From: Pseudooceanicola marinus
GTDB taxonomy: Bacteria > Pseudomonadota > Alphaproteobacteria > Rhodobacterales > Rhodobacteraceae
Length of the DNA: 64,000 bases
NCBI RefSeq assembly: GCF_020177265.1
Contig: NZ_JAIVMC010000004.1
Location: 1-64,000 of the forward strand
Direction: 5' to 3'
Of the stretch, positions 46,311-54,590 are shown piece after piece. Numbering within the stretch: the first letter of the stretch is position 1; each line of letters starts with the position of its first letter. A program made the translations under genes and the position numbers. The notes beneath the pieces were generated by a model. That model saw nothing but the letters and a program-made list of their open reading frames with translations. It did no database searches and was not told the DNA's origin.

Positions 46311-47027
46311 ATGATGGGCAGAATTGCGGCGTTTCTACTGGGTGTCTCTCTTGCGCTTTTCGGCACGGGCGCGGCGCGGGCCCAACTGGGGGTGGAGATC
46401 ATGGTGCCCCAGGGGGTCGACATCCGTTTTGATCCCTCCGCCGTCACGCAGCGCGACTATGGCGCCGCGGTGATCGGTTCGGTGCGGGCCCTGTCGGGTC
46501 ACAGCATCCTGCCGCCGGAGGTCACGGGCCACGGTCTGACCTCGGGCGAGGTCGATCCCTATCGGCGCACGGCCGTCCTGCGGGCACAGCGCGACAGTAC
46601 GCCGGGGCCGCTCGGCGCGGGCTACCCGGGGTCCCTGACCGCCGAGGCGCGCGCGGTGGTCGATGATTATCGCCTGCAGAGCAACCCGCTGACCTCCCTG
46701 TCGGGCAACGTGGCGGAGCTGGGCGGGAACGAACCCTTGCTGAACCTCTCGCCGGCGGAGCTGCTGCGTTACGAGGAGCTGTCACGGGGCGTATCCACGC
46801 TGACCTTCGACCAGCTGGCCGAGATGCAGGAGCTCTATCGGCGCGGCATGGGCAATCCCGACCCGGGCACGCCCGGCGTGCCGTCGCAGGTGCCGGGCAC
46901 CCTGCCGCAGGGGCCGCTGGTCTTGGGCGGCATGGATGCCTGTTCCAAGGTCGTCGACAACAGCTTGCTGTGCCGGCACCTGAATCCCGAAGGCCCGTCG
47001 TACCAGCAGTATTGCACCTGCAACTAG
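46311..47027 (+). CDS. secreted protein of unknown function with C-terminal cysteine cluster
   Basis: A 238-residue exported protein. Residues 1-24 form a clean signal peptide ending ARA, with Gln25 as the mature start. The body is Gly/Pro/Leu-rich without a recognised domain, and the last 30 residues hold four cysteines (DACSKVV, LLCRHL, YCTCN) that could form disulfides. ATG 46311 has a GAGGGG ribosome site; an in-frame GTG at 46290 would spoil the signal peptide. I do not recognise the family. Confidence 0.68.
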   Translation: MMGRIAAFLLGVSLALFGTGAARAQLGVEIMVPQGVDIRFDPSAVTQRDYGAAVIGSVRALSGHSILPPEVTGHGLTSGEVDPYRRTAVLRAQRDSTPGPLGAGYPGSLTAEARAVVDDYRLQSNPLTSLSGNVAELGGNEPLLNLSPAELLRYEELSRGVSTLTFDQLAEMQELYRRGMGNPDPGTPGVPSQVPGTLPQGPLVLGGMDACSKVVDNSLLCRHLNPEGPSYQQYCTCN

Positions 47028-47046
47028 ACGCGCCTCGGATGTCATG

Positions 47047-47072
47047 AAAAAGGCCGCCCCTGGGGCGGCCTT
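47047..47072 (-). terminator. trpA intrinsic terminator
   Basis: On the minus strand an 11-bp perfect stem (AAGGCCGCCCC and complement) with a single-base loop is followed by TTTTTC. It serves trpA and might also stop readthrough from the secreted-protein gene. Confidence 0.85.
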
Positions 47073-47102
47073 CGGTCTGTCCGGCAATGAGGCCACCGAC
47101 GC

Positions 47103-47894
47103 TCAGGCGCTGTGGGCGCCGTCTGCCAGGCCCTTGATGAAGGCCAGCACATCCTCGACCGGCTTGCCGGAGGCGATCTCGTTCACGATGGCGGAGCCCA
47201 CGACGCAGCCATCGGCCACGCCCGCGATGTTCTTCGCGGTTTCCGGGGATTTCACGCCGAAGCCCACGATGATCGGCAGGTCGGTGCCCGCCTTGATCCG
47301 CTGCACTTCCGGCGCGACCATCTCGGCGGAGGCCTCGGCCGAGCCGGTGATCCCGGTGATCGACACGTAGTAGACGAAGCCCGAGGTATTGGTCAGCACC
47401 TTCGGCAGACGTTTGTCGTCGGTGGTGGGCGTCGCCAGGCGGATGAAGTTCAGCCCCTTGGCCTGGGCCGGCAGGCAAAGCTCGTCATCTTCCTCGGGCG
47501 GCAGGTCGACGATGATCAGCCCGTCGATGCCGGCGGCCTTGGCCTCGTCCAGGAAGGTGTCCACGCCACGCGAGTAGATCGGGTTGTAGTAGCCCATCAG
47601 GACGATCGGGGTGGTGTCGTCCTCCTCGCGGAAGGCCTTGGCCATCGCCAAGGTCTTGTCCAGGGTCATCCCCGCTTCCAGCGCGCGCTGACCGGCCAGC
47701 TGGATCGTCGGGCCGTCGGCCATGGGATCGGTGAAGGGCAGGCCCAGTTCGATCACGTCGACCCCTGCGGCGGGCATCCCCTTCATCACCGCGAGCGAGC
47801 GTGCCTCGTCCGGGTCGCCGGCCATGATGTAGGCGACGAAGCCCTTCTTCCCCTGCGCCTTCAGATCGGCGAATTTCGCGTCGATACGGCTCAT
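47103..47894 (-). CDS. trpA: tryptophan synthase alpha chain
   Basis: Splits indole-3-glycerol phosphate to indole, channelled to TrpB. The 263-residue TIM barrel has the catalytic Glu49 (VIELGLPF) and Asp60 (TDPMAD), plus GYYNPI and [13 protein letters not shown] at the phosphate site. It stands apart from trpF and trpB, 8 kb away and on the other strand, so balanced subunit supply depends on separate promoters. Confidence 0.97.
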   Translation of the reverse strand: MSRIDAKFADLKAQGKKGFVAYIMAGDPDEARSLAVMKGMPAAGVDVIELGLPFTDPMADGPTIQLAGQRALEAGMTLDKTLAMAKAFREEDDTTPIVLMGYYNPIYSRGVDTFLDEAKAAGIDGLIIVDLPPEEDDELCLPAQAKGLNFIRLATPTTDDKRLPKVLTNTSGFVYYVSITGITGSAEASAEMVAPEVQRIKAGTDLPIIVGFGVKSPETAKNIAGVADGCVVGSAIVNEIASGKPVEDVLAFIKGLADGAHSA

Positions 47895-47985
47895 TCCGGC
47901 CCCCTTGTTTCGTCCCGTCGGGTTTGGCGGAAAACCTTTGCTCTGGCAAGGGTGGTAGCTGGGGAGTCCCTGCCCCGATGAGGTG

Positions 47986-48492
47986 TCAGAGACCGGACAG
48001 GGGCGGGATGGTGATTTCCGTGCCCGGGGGCAGGGCGCGGGCCAGGGCGTGCAGGTGGTCGCGTCGCAGGGCCAGGCAGCCTTCGGTCGGAAAGCGCGGA
48101 CGGCGCCACTGGTGCAGAAAGATGGCCGAGCCCCGGCCCGGCGTCGCTTCGGGCCAGTTCCAGTCCAGCACGAAGATCAGGTCGTAAAGCGGATCGGCAC
48201 GGCGCAGCCGTTCGTGGCTGGCGGCGAAGGGCGCGCGGACGTGGTGGTTGTAGTCGGGGTGGTCGGGCGCGTCGCACCACAGGTCGCCCGGTCCGATGGC
48301 TCGGGCCCAGGGGGCCGGGCGGGCCAGGCGGTCGGCGCGATACCACAGCTCGCCCACGCGCAGTGTGTCGATCGGGGTGGCGCCGTCGCCTTCGTGCTTT
48401 GCGTCGCTCAGCCCGCCGCGGCCGATGGCGCAGGGGAAGGTGCAGTTGCCGATCCGCAGGCCCTGCGGGGTGAGGCGCGCGCGAAGGTTCAC
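47986..48492 (-). CDS. L,D-transpeptidase (YkuD) family protein
   Basis: A 168-residue YkuD-fold protein. The catalytic pair is His127 (IFLHQW) and Cys139 in the conserved TEGCLALRR. Such enzymes cross-link peptidoglycan or attach proteins to it. No signal peptide or membrane anchor is seen, which is odd for a periplasmic enzyme. This short L,D-transpeptidase-like group is nevertheless common in alphaproteobacteria. Its GTG start overlaps the ribA stop by 4 bases (GTGA), an unexpected pairing with riboflavin synthesis. Confidence 0.82.
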   Translation of the reverse strand: MNLRARLTPQGLRIGNCTFPCAIGRGGLSDAKHEGDGATPIDTLRVGELWYRADRLARPAPWARAIGPGDLWCDAPDHPDYNHHVRAPFAASHERLRRADPLYDLIFVLDWNWPEATPGRGSAIFLHQWRRPRFPTEGCLALRRDHLHALARALPPGTEITIPPLSGL

Positions 48493-49580
48493 AGAAGGTG
48501 CCCCGATTTCGAGGCCTTGGTGGCCAGGTAGCCGCGGTTGTGGGCGTTTTCGCCGACCTTCAGGGCCACGCGGTCGACCACCTCGATGCCGTTCTTTTCC
48601 ATCATCGCGATCTTGCGCGGGTTGTTCGTCAGCAGCCGGACGGAGGAGAAGCCCAGCCGGTCAAGCAGTTCCGCCCCCAGGCGGAAGTCCCGCTCGTCAT
48701 CCTCGAAGCCCAGCCGGTGGTTGGCCTCCACCGTGTCAAAGCCCTGATCCTGCAGCGAATAGGCGCGCATCTTGTTGGCAAGGCCGATGCCGCGTCCCTC
48801 CTGGTTGAGGTAGAGCAGCACGCCCGCGCCTTCCTGGCCCATCTGGGCCAGGGCCGCGTGCAGCTGCGGGCCGCAGTCGCATTTCAGCGATCCCAGGACG
48901 TCGCCGGTGAAACAGGCCGAATGCAGCCGCGCCAGCACGGGGGTGTCGCGGGCAGGGCGGCCGATTTCCACTGCGTAGTGTTCCTCGCCGCCGTCTTCTG
49001 GGCGGAAGATGTGCAGGCGCCCGGCCTCCGAAACCTCGATCGGCAGCCGGGCGGAGACCACCGGGCGCATCGGGCTGAACCGGTCGAGGTGCAGCGCCGC
49101 GTCATCGGCCGCCAGCAGGGTCAGGTTCCAGTTGCGGGCGAAGGCCTCGGGCGCGTCCAGCGGCAGCAGCAGGGCGGCGGGCAGCAGGCGCGCGGTCTTC
49201 GCCAGCTTCAGCGCGATGCGGTGCAGCGCCGCCTCGCCGTCGCGGCGCGCCATCAGCGGGCCCTTCATCGGGTGGCGCAGGTCATCCGCCGGATCGGCCA
49301 GCGCCCGGACCCAGCTGGTTTCGGCGCCCTTCGGCAGGGGCAGGCGGGCCAGGTCGCCGTCATAGGGGCGGGCCTTCAGCGTCTCGGCGCGGCGGGCGGT
49401 CAGGGCCAGGTCGGCGGTGCCGGGCAGGCCCTGCACCTCGGCCAGTCGGGCCGGTGTCAGGGTTTCCGCCGCCAGCACCAGCGCCCCGCCGCCATGGGCC
49501 GCCAGCACCACCGGCACGCCCAGGCGCAGGTCGGTGCGTGCGCGGGCCAGGCATTCGGTGATGTCGGGGGCGAGACTCAT
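48489..49580 (-). CDS. ribA: GTP cyclohydrolase II with degenerate N-terminal domain
   Basis: First step of riboflavin synthesis, opening GTP to a diaminopyrimidine. The 363-residue protein has the zinc-binding cysteines in [17 protein letters not shown] and the catalytic [13 protein letters not shown]. The C-terminal half is a full RibA (about 200 residues). The first 160 residues resemble a worn-down DHBP synthase (RibB) domain without its acidic metal motif, so this copy probably does only the RibA reaction. It diverges from the response regulator gene. Confidence 0.92.
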   Translation of the reverse strand: MSLAPDITECLARARTDLRLGVPVVLAAHGGGALVLAAETLTPARLAEVQGLPGTADLALTARRAETLKARPYDGDLARLPLPKGAETSWVRALADPADDLRHPMKGPLMARRDGEAALHRIALKLAKTARLLPAALLLPLDAPEAFARNWNLTLLAADDAALHLDRFSPMRPVVSARLPIEVSEAGRLHIFRPEDGGEEHYAVEIGRPARDTPVLARLHSACFTGDVLGSLKCDCGPQLHAALAQMGQEGAGVLLYLNQEGRGIGLANKMRAYSLQDQGFDTVEANHRLGFEDDERDFRLGAELLDRLGFSSVRLLTNNPRKIAMMEKNGIEVVDRVALKVGENAHNRGYLATKASKSGHLL

Positions 49581-49751
49581 CGGGCGCTTCCTTGAAACTG
49601 GCGGTTGTCATAGCCTGACTTGACGGGCTTTGAAACAATCCCCGCGTGGGGGACACGGATGCGTGAGATATTTGCAGCAAATCTTGTCACCCTTGCTACC
49701 CCCGTCCATCTGCCTGACAGGACAGATGAAATTGCAGCGGAGGCGCGCGCC

Positions 49752-50438
49752 ATGGCACAACTGAAGAAGATCCTGCTGGTCGACGATGATGATGACCTGC
49801 GCGAGGCGCTGAGCGAACAGCTGGTGATGACCGAGGATTTCGACGTCTTCGAGGCCGGGTCGGGCGCCGAGGCGATGCAGAAGGTCAAGGAAGGCCTGTT
49901 CGAGCTGATCATCCTCGACGTGGGCCTGCCCGACACCGACGGGCGAGAGCTGTGCCGGCTGATGCGCAAGCAGGGCGTGAAGAGCCCGGTGCTGATGCTT
50001 ACGGGGCATGACAGCGACGCCGACACGATCCTGGGCCTGGATTCCGGCGCCAATGACTACGTCACCAAGCCCTTCAAGTTCCCGGTCCTGCTGGCCCGCA
50101 TCCGGGCGCAGCTGCGCCAGCATGAGCAGAGCGAGGACGCGGTGTTCCAGCTGGGCCCGTATTCCTTCCGCCCGGCGATGAAGCTGCTGGTGACCGAGGA
50201 GGACAAGAAGATCCGCCTGACCGAGAAGGAAACCAATATCCTGAAGTTCCTCTACCGCTCGACCGAGAGCGTGGTGCCGCGCGATGTGCTGCTGCATGAG
50301 GTCTGGGGCTACAACGCCGGGGTTACAACCCACACGCTGGAGACGCATATCTATCGCCTGCGCCAGAAAATTGAGCCCGATCCCTCAAATGCCCGCCTTC
50401 TGGTGACCGAAAGCGGCGGATATCGGCTTGTGGCGTGA
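49752..50438 (+). CDS. OmpR-family response regulator (CenR-like)
   Basis: A 228-residue two-component regulator. The receiver domain has acidic residues 11-13, phospho-acceptor Asp56, Thr84 and Lys106 (VTKPF). The C-terminal winged helix contains LTEKETNILKFLYRS and VTTHTLETHIYRLRQKIE. The sequence closely resembles, from memory, the essential CenR regulator of Rhodobacter, which controls envelope genes, but I give no symbol. No histidine kinase lies beside it. ATG 49752 follows a GGAGG site; upstream in-frame starts add residues unlike a receiver domain. Confidence 0.92.
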   Translation: MAQLKKILLVDDDDDLREALSEQLVMTEDFDVFEAGSGAEAMQKVKEGLFELIILDVGLPDTDGRELCRLMRKQGVKSPVLMLTGHDSDADTILGLDSGANDYVTKPFKFPVLLARIRAQLRQHEQSEDAVFQLGPYSFRPAMKLLVTEEDKKIRLTEKETNILKFLYRSTESVVPRDVLLHEVWGYNAGVTTHTLETHIYRLRQKIEPDPSNARLLVTESGGYRLVA

Positions 50439-50454
50439 TATCGCTTCGAATGTA

Positions 50455-50586
50455 AGGGATTCCGGACTTTCTTCTTTAGGTTGTGCCGCGTAACAAGAGA
50501 AAGGCTCCCGGGAACCAACCCGCACATATCCGGGTTAGATATGTACCTCCCTGTTGGACTGGCCCGGGCTTTGCCCGGGCTTTTTC
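50455..50586 (+). ncRNA. candidate small RNA or structured 3' UTR of the regulator mRNA
   Basis: After the regulator stop the sequence departs from coding composition. It has a CU-rich stretch (ACTTTCTTCTTTAGG), a hairpin ACATATC-7-GATATGT (50524-50544), a CCTCCC single-stranded motif able to pair with ribosome sites, and a strong terminator. TTGTGG at 50428-50433 with TGTAAG 17 bases later is a possible promoter inside the end of the gene. It could be an independent sRNA or one cut from the mRNA 3' end. Confidence 0.4.
50562..50585 (+). terminator. intrinsic terminator after the response regulator
   Basis: Two GCCCGGGC octamers (50562-50569 and 50573-50580) pair around TTT and run into TTTTTC. 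Confidence 0.85.
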
Positions 50587-50766
50587 TTGCCCGGCCCCCG
50601 CGCAGACCGTCTCGCACCGCTCTTGATGCCTGGGCGCAGGGCCGTGATATCTCGTGGATCCGCGGGGTGGGGATCAGCAAACCGGTGCCCTCGCCTGGTG
50701 GTCCGACCGGATAGGCGCAGGGCGATGCCCGGGCTAGGTTGGCGCGTCAGAAAATCGGGGGGCGCG

Positions 50767-52407
50767 TCAGAATTCGCTCCATTCGTCGCTGGCCGCGGGA
50801 GGCGGGGCGTTGACCACCTTCTTCTGCGCCATGGGGGCGCGGGGAGCGCTGTCCATTGGCGTAAAGATTCCCATGCTCTCGTCGCCCGTTGCATGGTCTT
50901 CGCCGGTCTGGAACCGCAGCATCAGGGTCGACAGGGCCTCCGCCTCGCGGTTCAGGGCCGAGGAGGCGGCGTTGGTTTCCTCGAACATGGCGGCGTTCTG
51001 TTGCGTGACCTGGTCCAACTCCTTCATGGTCTGATCGATCAGCGCGATTGAGCCGGACTGTTCATTTGCGGAGGAGGCGATTTGCGCCACCAGTTCGGCC
51101 ACGTCCGAGACCGCCTCGGCGATGCTGCGCAGTGCCTCGCCGGTTTCGTTCACAAGGTCGACGCCGTTCTGCACCTGCTCCGAGGATCTGGCGATCAGCT
51201 GCGAGATTTCGCGGGCGGAGGTGGAGGAGCGCGCGGCGAGAGCCCGCACCTCGGTTGCCACGACAGAGAACCCGCGCCCGGCCTCGCCCGCGCGGGCGGC
51301 CTCGACCCCGGCGTTCAGGGCCAGCAGGTTGGTCTGGAAAGCGATGTCCTCGATCACCTGGATGATCTTGTGGATCTCCGACGAAGAGGTTTCGATGGCG
51401 GCCATGGCGTTGACCGTGCGTTGCACCACCGTGTCCGAAGCCGCCGAGCGCGAGCGCGCTTCCTCCGCCACGCCGGAGGCGCTGCGCGCGGCCTCAGCGG
51501 TGGAGCGGACGTTTTGGTTGATCTCCTGGATGGCGTTGGCGGTTTCCTGCAGGGAGTGGGCCTGGCGTTCCGTCCGGTGGGCCAGAGAATCCGAGGCATT
51601 GGCGATGGAATCCGCATCCTCGGACACCGATCGGGCGTTGCGGATCACTTGCTGCACGGTGCCCCGCAGTTCCGCGATGGCGTCGTTGAAGTTCTGGCGC
51701 AGGCTGTCGTGGGCCGGATCGAAGGCCGTCTGGATGGAAACCGACAGGTCGCGCCGCGCCAGGCGGGTCAGGGCATCGCCCAGCTGTTGCACCACCTGTT
51801 CCTGCACGCGCACCGCGTCGCGCTGCATCTTCTGTTCGCGCTCGGCGGCGCGGGCGCTGGCCTCCGTCGCCTCGGCCACATGGGCGTCCAGCCGATGGCG
51901 TTCGCGGATCGACAGGTAGAGCACGGCCGCCTCCAGCGCGACGATGGTGCCGTGCAACCCGGTGCGGGCGAGGTTTTCCACCAGGTCGACGGAGGGGTAG
52001 ATCAGCGCCGGCATCGCCACCGTCAGGACGACGTGCTGCACCGCGATGGCCGCGGCGGAGGTCAGGATGACCCGCGCATCCGACAGCGACATCGTCACCG
52101 CCAGCAGCGCGAAATAGAGCATGTGGCTGTCCATCTGCCAGGGATGGCCGGTCAGCGATGCGGAGAACGCCATGGCCTGGCCGGTCAGGCCCAGCCCGAT
52201 CAGCACCCGCCCGTGCCGCCCGCCGGTCATCGTGCCGAAGATGGCGACGGCGGCCATGAGCACGGCGAAGACGCCCACCGGGAACCAGGCGTTGCCCACC
52301 ACAAGCGCCGCCCCCGGCGCCAGCGGCACCAGCGCGACGGTCAGTTGCGCCAGGCGCGTCATGGCCCGAACCTGGGCCTCCTTGAACTCTGTGTTCTTGG
52401 GTGTCAT
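50767..52407 (-). CDS. methyl-accepting chemotaxis protein
   Basis: A 546-residue chemoreceptor. The N-terminal third has about five to six membrane helices (residues 18-170) with almost no periplasmic domain, so the ligand may be sensed in or near the membrane. A coiled coil with a HAMP-like stretch ([10 protein letters not shown]) leads to the signalling tip [21 protein letters not shown]. The last five residues, EWSEF, match the CheR/CheB docking pentapeptide. It begins inside the stop codon of a small upstream gene (ATGA). Confidence 0.93.
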   Translation of the reverse strand: MTPKNTEFKEAQVRAMTRLAQLTVALVPLAPGAALVVGNAWFPVGVFAVLMAAVAIFGTMTGGRHGRVLIGLGLTGQAMAFSASLTGHPWQMDSHMLYFALLAVTMSLSDARVILTSAAAIAVQHVVLTVAMPALIYPSVDLVENLARTGLHGTIVALEAAVLYLSIRERHRLDAHVAEATEASARAAEREQKMQRDAVRVQEQVVQQLGDALTRLARRDLSVSIQTAFDPAHDSLRQNFNDAIAELRGTVQQVIRNARSVSEDADSIANASDSLAHRTERQAHSLQETANAIQEINQNVRSTAEAARSASGVAEEARSRSAASDTVVQRTVNAMAAIETSSSEIHKIIQVIEDIAFQTNLLALNAGVEAARAGEAGRGFSVVATEVRALAARSSTSAREISQLIARSSEQVQNGVDLVNETGEALRSIAEAVSDVAELVAQIASSANEQSGSIALIDQTMKELDQVTQQNAAMFEETNAASSALNREAEALSTLMLRFQTGEDHATGDESMGIFTPMDSAPRAPMAQKKVVNAPPPAASDEWSEF

Positions 52408-52703
52408 CCGCTGTCTCCGCAGAGGGACGCAAGGGCGCCCCCGTCAAGGACGAGGAACGGTCCCGCCGCACGCAGGCTGGCCCCGAAGCCGGGGCTGTCG
52501 GCCTGGACCAGCGTGCCCAGCAGGCTGACCGTCGTCCCCAGACCCCGGGCACCCGCGCGGGCGATCGCCCTGTCGCGGTCCACCCAGGGGGGCGAAACGA
52601 CCAGCACCAGCCCGTTGTCCGCCGGTGGCAGCGACATCAGCGCAACCGCCGGGCCGCCGAGGGCCAGCATCAGGACTGTCAGGGTGATCTGCATGACCTG
52701 CAC
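52404..52703 (-). CDS. small protein co-translated with the chemoreceptor
   Basis: A 99-residue protein with one N-terminal hydrophobic helix (about 4-24), which may be a signal anchor, followed by VLVVSPPW and a small alpha/beta region ending [14 protein letters not shown] do not recognise the family, though similar small genes sit before chemoreceptor-type genes in related genomes, from memory. The GTG at 52703 follows an AAGGAGG site by 9 bases. It overlaps the chemoreceptor by 4 bases, so it may be an accessory partner. Confidence 0.6.
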   Translation of the reverse strand: MQVMQITLTVLMLALGGPAVALMSLPPADNGLVLVVSPPWVDRDRAIARAGARGLGTTVSLLGTLVQADSPGFGASLRAAGPFLVLDGGALASLCGDSG

Positions 52704-52781
52704 GGGGCATGTCCTCCTTACCGGTTCAGCCGATAAGGGGATTCCCCTTGCTGCCGCGTTAACGCCTGCGGTCTTTGCCCG

Positions 52782-53645
52782 CTACATCGGGGCGATCTGC
52801 ACCGCGCCCAGATCCAGGGCGCGGCCGCCGTCGCTGCGATAGACGCGCAGGCCCAGAGGCGTCTCGTGGAAGGTGAAGCAGCCCGCCGCATGTGTCGTCC
52901 AGCAAAGCTGCCCGCCCGTGTGCAACTGCCACTGCCCGTGCAGAGCGGTTTCCGTGCCGTTCAGGGTCGTGGCTCCCACCAGCGTGCCGTCGGGGCGGAA
53001 GAGCATCCGGCTGGTCCCCGCGCCATTCGACCAACTCAGCGTGCGCCCGATCAGCCGCTCTTGTACCTGGGCCGCGGTCAGCGTGTAATTCGCCGGTTCT
53101 TCAGGGGGTTGCGGGTGGTAGGGGCGCGGTGTGGCCTCTGGCATGGCGGTGCCGCGGGTCAGCGGATCGGGGCAGAGCGTGCCAAGCTGGGAGATCGCCT
53201 TGTTCGAGCCCGCAAGACCGAGGTGATGTGTGACCGCCCCGGCCCCTTCGCCAAGGGTCAGCCGGGCGCGCAGCCCCTTGGCCAGCCGGGTCAGCAGCAG
53301 GCCATGAGCCTTGCGGTCGAAGGACCCGGCGTAGACTTGCATCCCGGTGCCCTCGTCGCGCCGGTGCAGGGCGATCTCCTGCGCCGGACCGTGATCCACC
53401 GCCAGCGTCATGGGCAGCACCCCCTGGCCCAGGGCCGTGCCTTCGTAGCGGATGATCCATTCCATCGCGGCGCCGGGCTGTGCGCAGGTCAGGAAGAGGC
53501 AGAAGAAGGGATCCCTGCCCCCCGCCTCGGGCTGACAGGTGCTGACGCCGGCGCCGTCGTGATCGTTGAAGGCGATCCAGTCGGTGGCCCGCGCGGCTCC
53601 GGGCAGGGCCAGGAACATCGCGAGAACAAAAAGGGCGGCCTTCAT
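52782..53645 (-). CDS. secreted protein of unknown function
   Basis: A 287-residue exported protein. The signal peptide ends at residue 20 (GAARA/TDW). An N-terminal domain (about 21-150) has cysteine-bounded strands and HDGAGVSTCQPEAGGRDPF. After a Pro-rich linker (TPRPYHPQPPEEP) a second domain (about 195-287) has a WSNGAG...LFRPDGTL...GQWQ...CWTTHAAGCF pattern with two cysteines. Such domains in small secreted proteins can be lipocalin-like, but I assign no function. The gene is single. Confidence 0.7.
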   Translation of the reverse strand: MKAALFVLAMFLALPGAARATDWIAFNDHDGAGVSTCQPEAGGRDPFFCLFLTCAQPGAAMEWIIRYEGTALGQGVLPMTLAVDHGPAQEIALHRRDEGTGMQVYAGSFDRKAHGLLLTRLAKGLRARLTLGEGAGAVTHHLGLAGSNKAISQLGTLCPDPLTRGTAMPEATPRPYHPQPPEEPANYTLTAAQVQERLIGRTLSWSNGAGTSRMLFRPDGTLVGATTLNGTETALHGQWQLHTGGQLCWTTHAAGCFTFHETPLGLRVYRSDGGRALDLGAVQIAPM

Positions 53646-53726
53646 GGTCGGATCGCTTTCATTGGCTGGCGTCAGATGCTAGCGAAAGGCTACGCGTCCC
53701 CCCTTGAACGAGGCAAGTGAAAGAAG

Positions 53727-54515
53727 ATGTCATTTACCCTGGCCACCTGGAACATCAATTCCGTCCGCCTGCGCGAACCGCTGGTCTGCCAGCTGCTGGA
53801 GGCTGAGGGGCCCGACGTGCTCTGCCTGCAGGAATGCAAATCCCCCGTCGACAAGATCCCGATGGAGCGGTTCCGCGAGCTGGGCTACCAGCACATCGTG
53901 GCGCGCGGGCAGAAGGGCTACAACGGCGTGGCCATCCTGTCGAAACTGCCGCTGGAGGATGCGGGCGACCGGGATTTCGCGCAGCTGGGCCATGCCCGCC
54001 ATGTGGCGGCGCGGCTGGAAAACGGCGTGACCATCCACAACTTCTACGTCCCCGCCGGCGGCGACAAGCCGGACCGCGAGATCAACGAGAAGTTCGGCCA
54101 GAAGCTCGACTATCTCACCGAGATGCGGGACTGGTTCCACAGCGAACGCCCCGAGAAGGCGATCCTGGTGGGCGATCTGAACATTGCGCCGCGCGAGGAT
54201 GACGTCTGGGATCACAAGAAGCTGCTGAAGATCGTCAGCCACACGCCGGTCGAGGTCGAGCATCTGGGCGCGGCGCAGGAGGCCGGGGCCTGGGTGGACG
54301 TGACGCGCGCCGACATCCCGGAGGGCAACCTCTACTCCTGGTGGTCCTACCGCAGCCCCGACTGGAATGCCGCCGACAAGGGCCGGCGCCTGGATCACGT
54401 CTGGGCCACGCCGGACATCTCGAACGCGGCCCATGGCTCGCGCATTCTGCGCGAGGCCCGCGGCTGGGAAAAACCTTCGGACCACGTACCGGTCTTCGCC
54501 ACCTTCGATCTGTGA
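53727..54515 (+). CDS. xth: exodeoxyribonuclease III
   Basis: A 262-residue AP endonuclease and 3'-5' exonuclease of base excision repair. The EEP-fold motifs are present: TWNINSVR with the metal Asn, LQECKS with the metal Glu, GYNGVAILSK, GDLNIAP and the final SDHVPV with catalytic Asp-His. The length equals the family's usual size. A GAAAGAAG ribosome site precedes the ATG. Confidence 0.96.
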   Translation: MSFTLATWNINSVRLREPLVCQLLEAEGPDVLCLQECKSPVDKIPMERFRELGYQHIVARGQKGYNGVAILSKLPLEDAGDRDFAQLGHARHVAARLENGVTIHNFYVPAGGDKPDREINEKFGQKLDYLTEMRDWFHSERPEKAILVGDLNIAPREDDVWDHKKLLKIVSHTPVEVEHLGAAQEAGAWVDVTRADIPEGNLYSWWSYRSPDWNAADKGRRLDHVWATPDISNAAHGSRILREARGWEKPSDHVPVFATFDL

Positions 54516-54544
54516 TCACGGGCAGGGGGCATCCCCCCTGTTTC

Positions 54545-54577
54545 AAGGGCCGGCGCCTGACGGGGCCGGCCCTTTGG
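54545..54577 (+). terminator. xth terminator
   Basis: AAGGGCCGGC and GCCGGCCCTT pair over 10 bp around a 10-base loop. The T run after it is short (TTTGGGTT). It sits between convergent xth and the acyl-CoA synthetase gene and may serve both. Confidence 0.6.
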
Positions 54578-54590
54578 GTTCCCGGGCGCC

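Larger units (their letters stand above)
50439..50766. other. intergenic region after the response regulator gene
   Basis: 328 bases with no supported protein gene. It holds the candidate small RNA at 50455-50586 and its terminator. The remaining 180 bases up to the chemoreceptor stop show nothing I can name. Confidence 0.6.
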
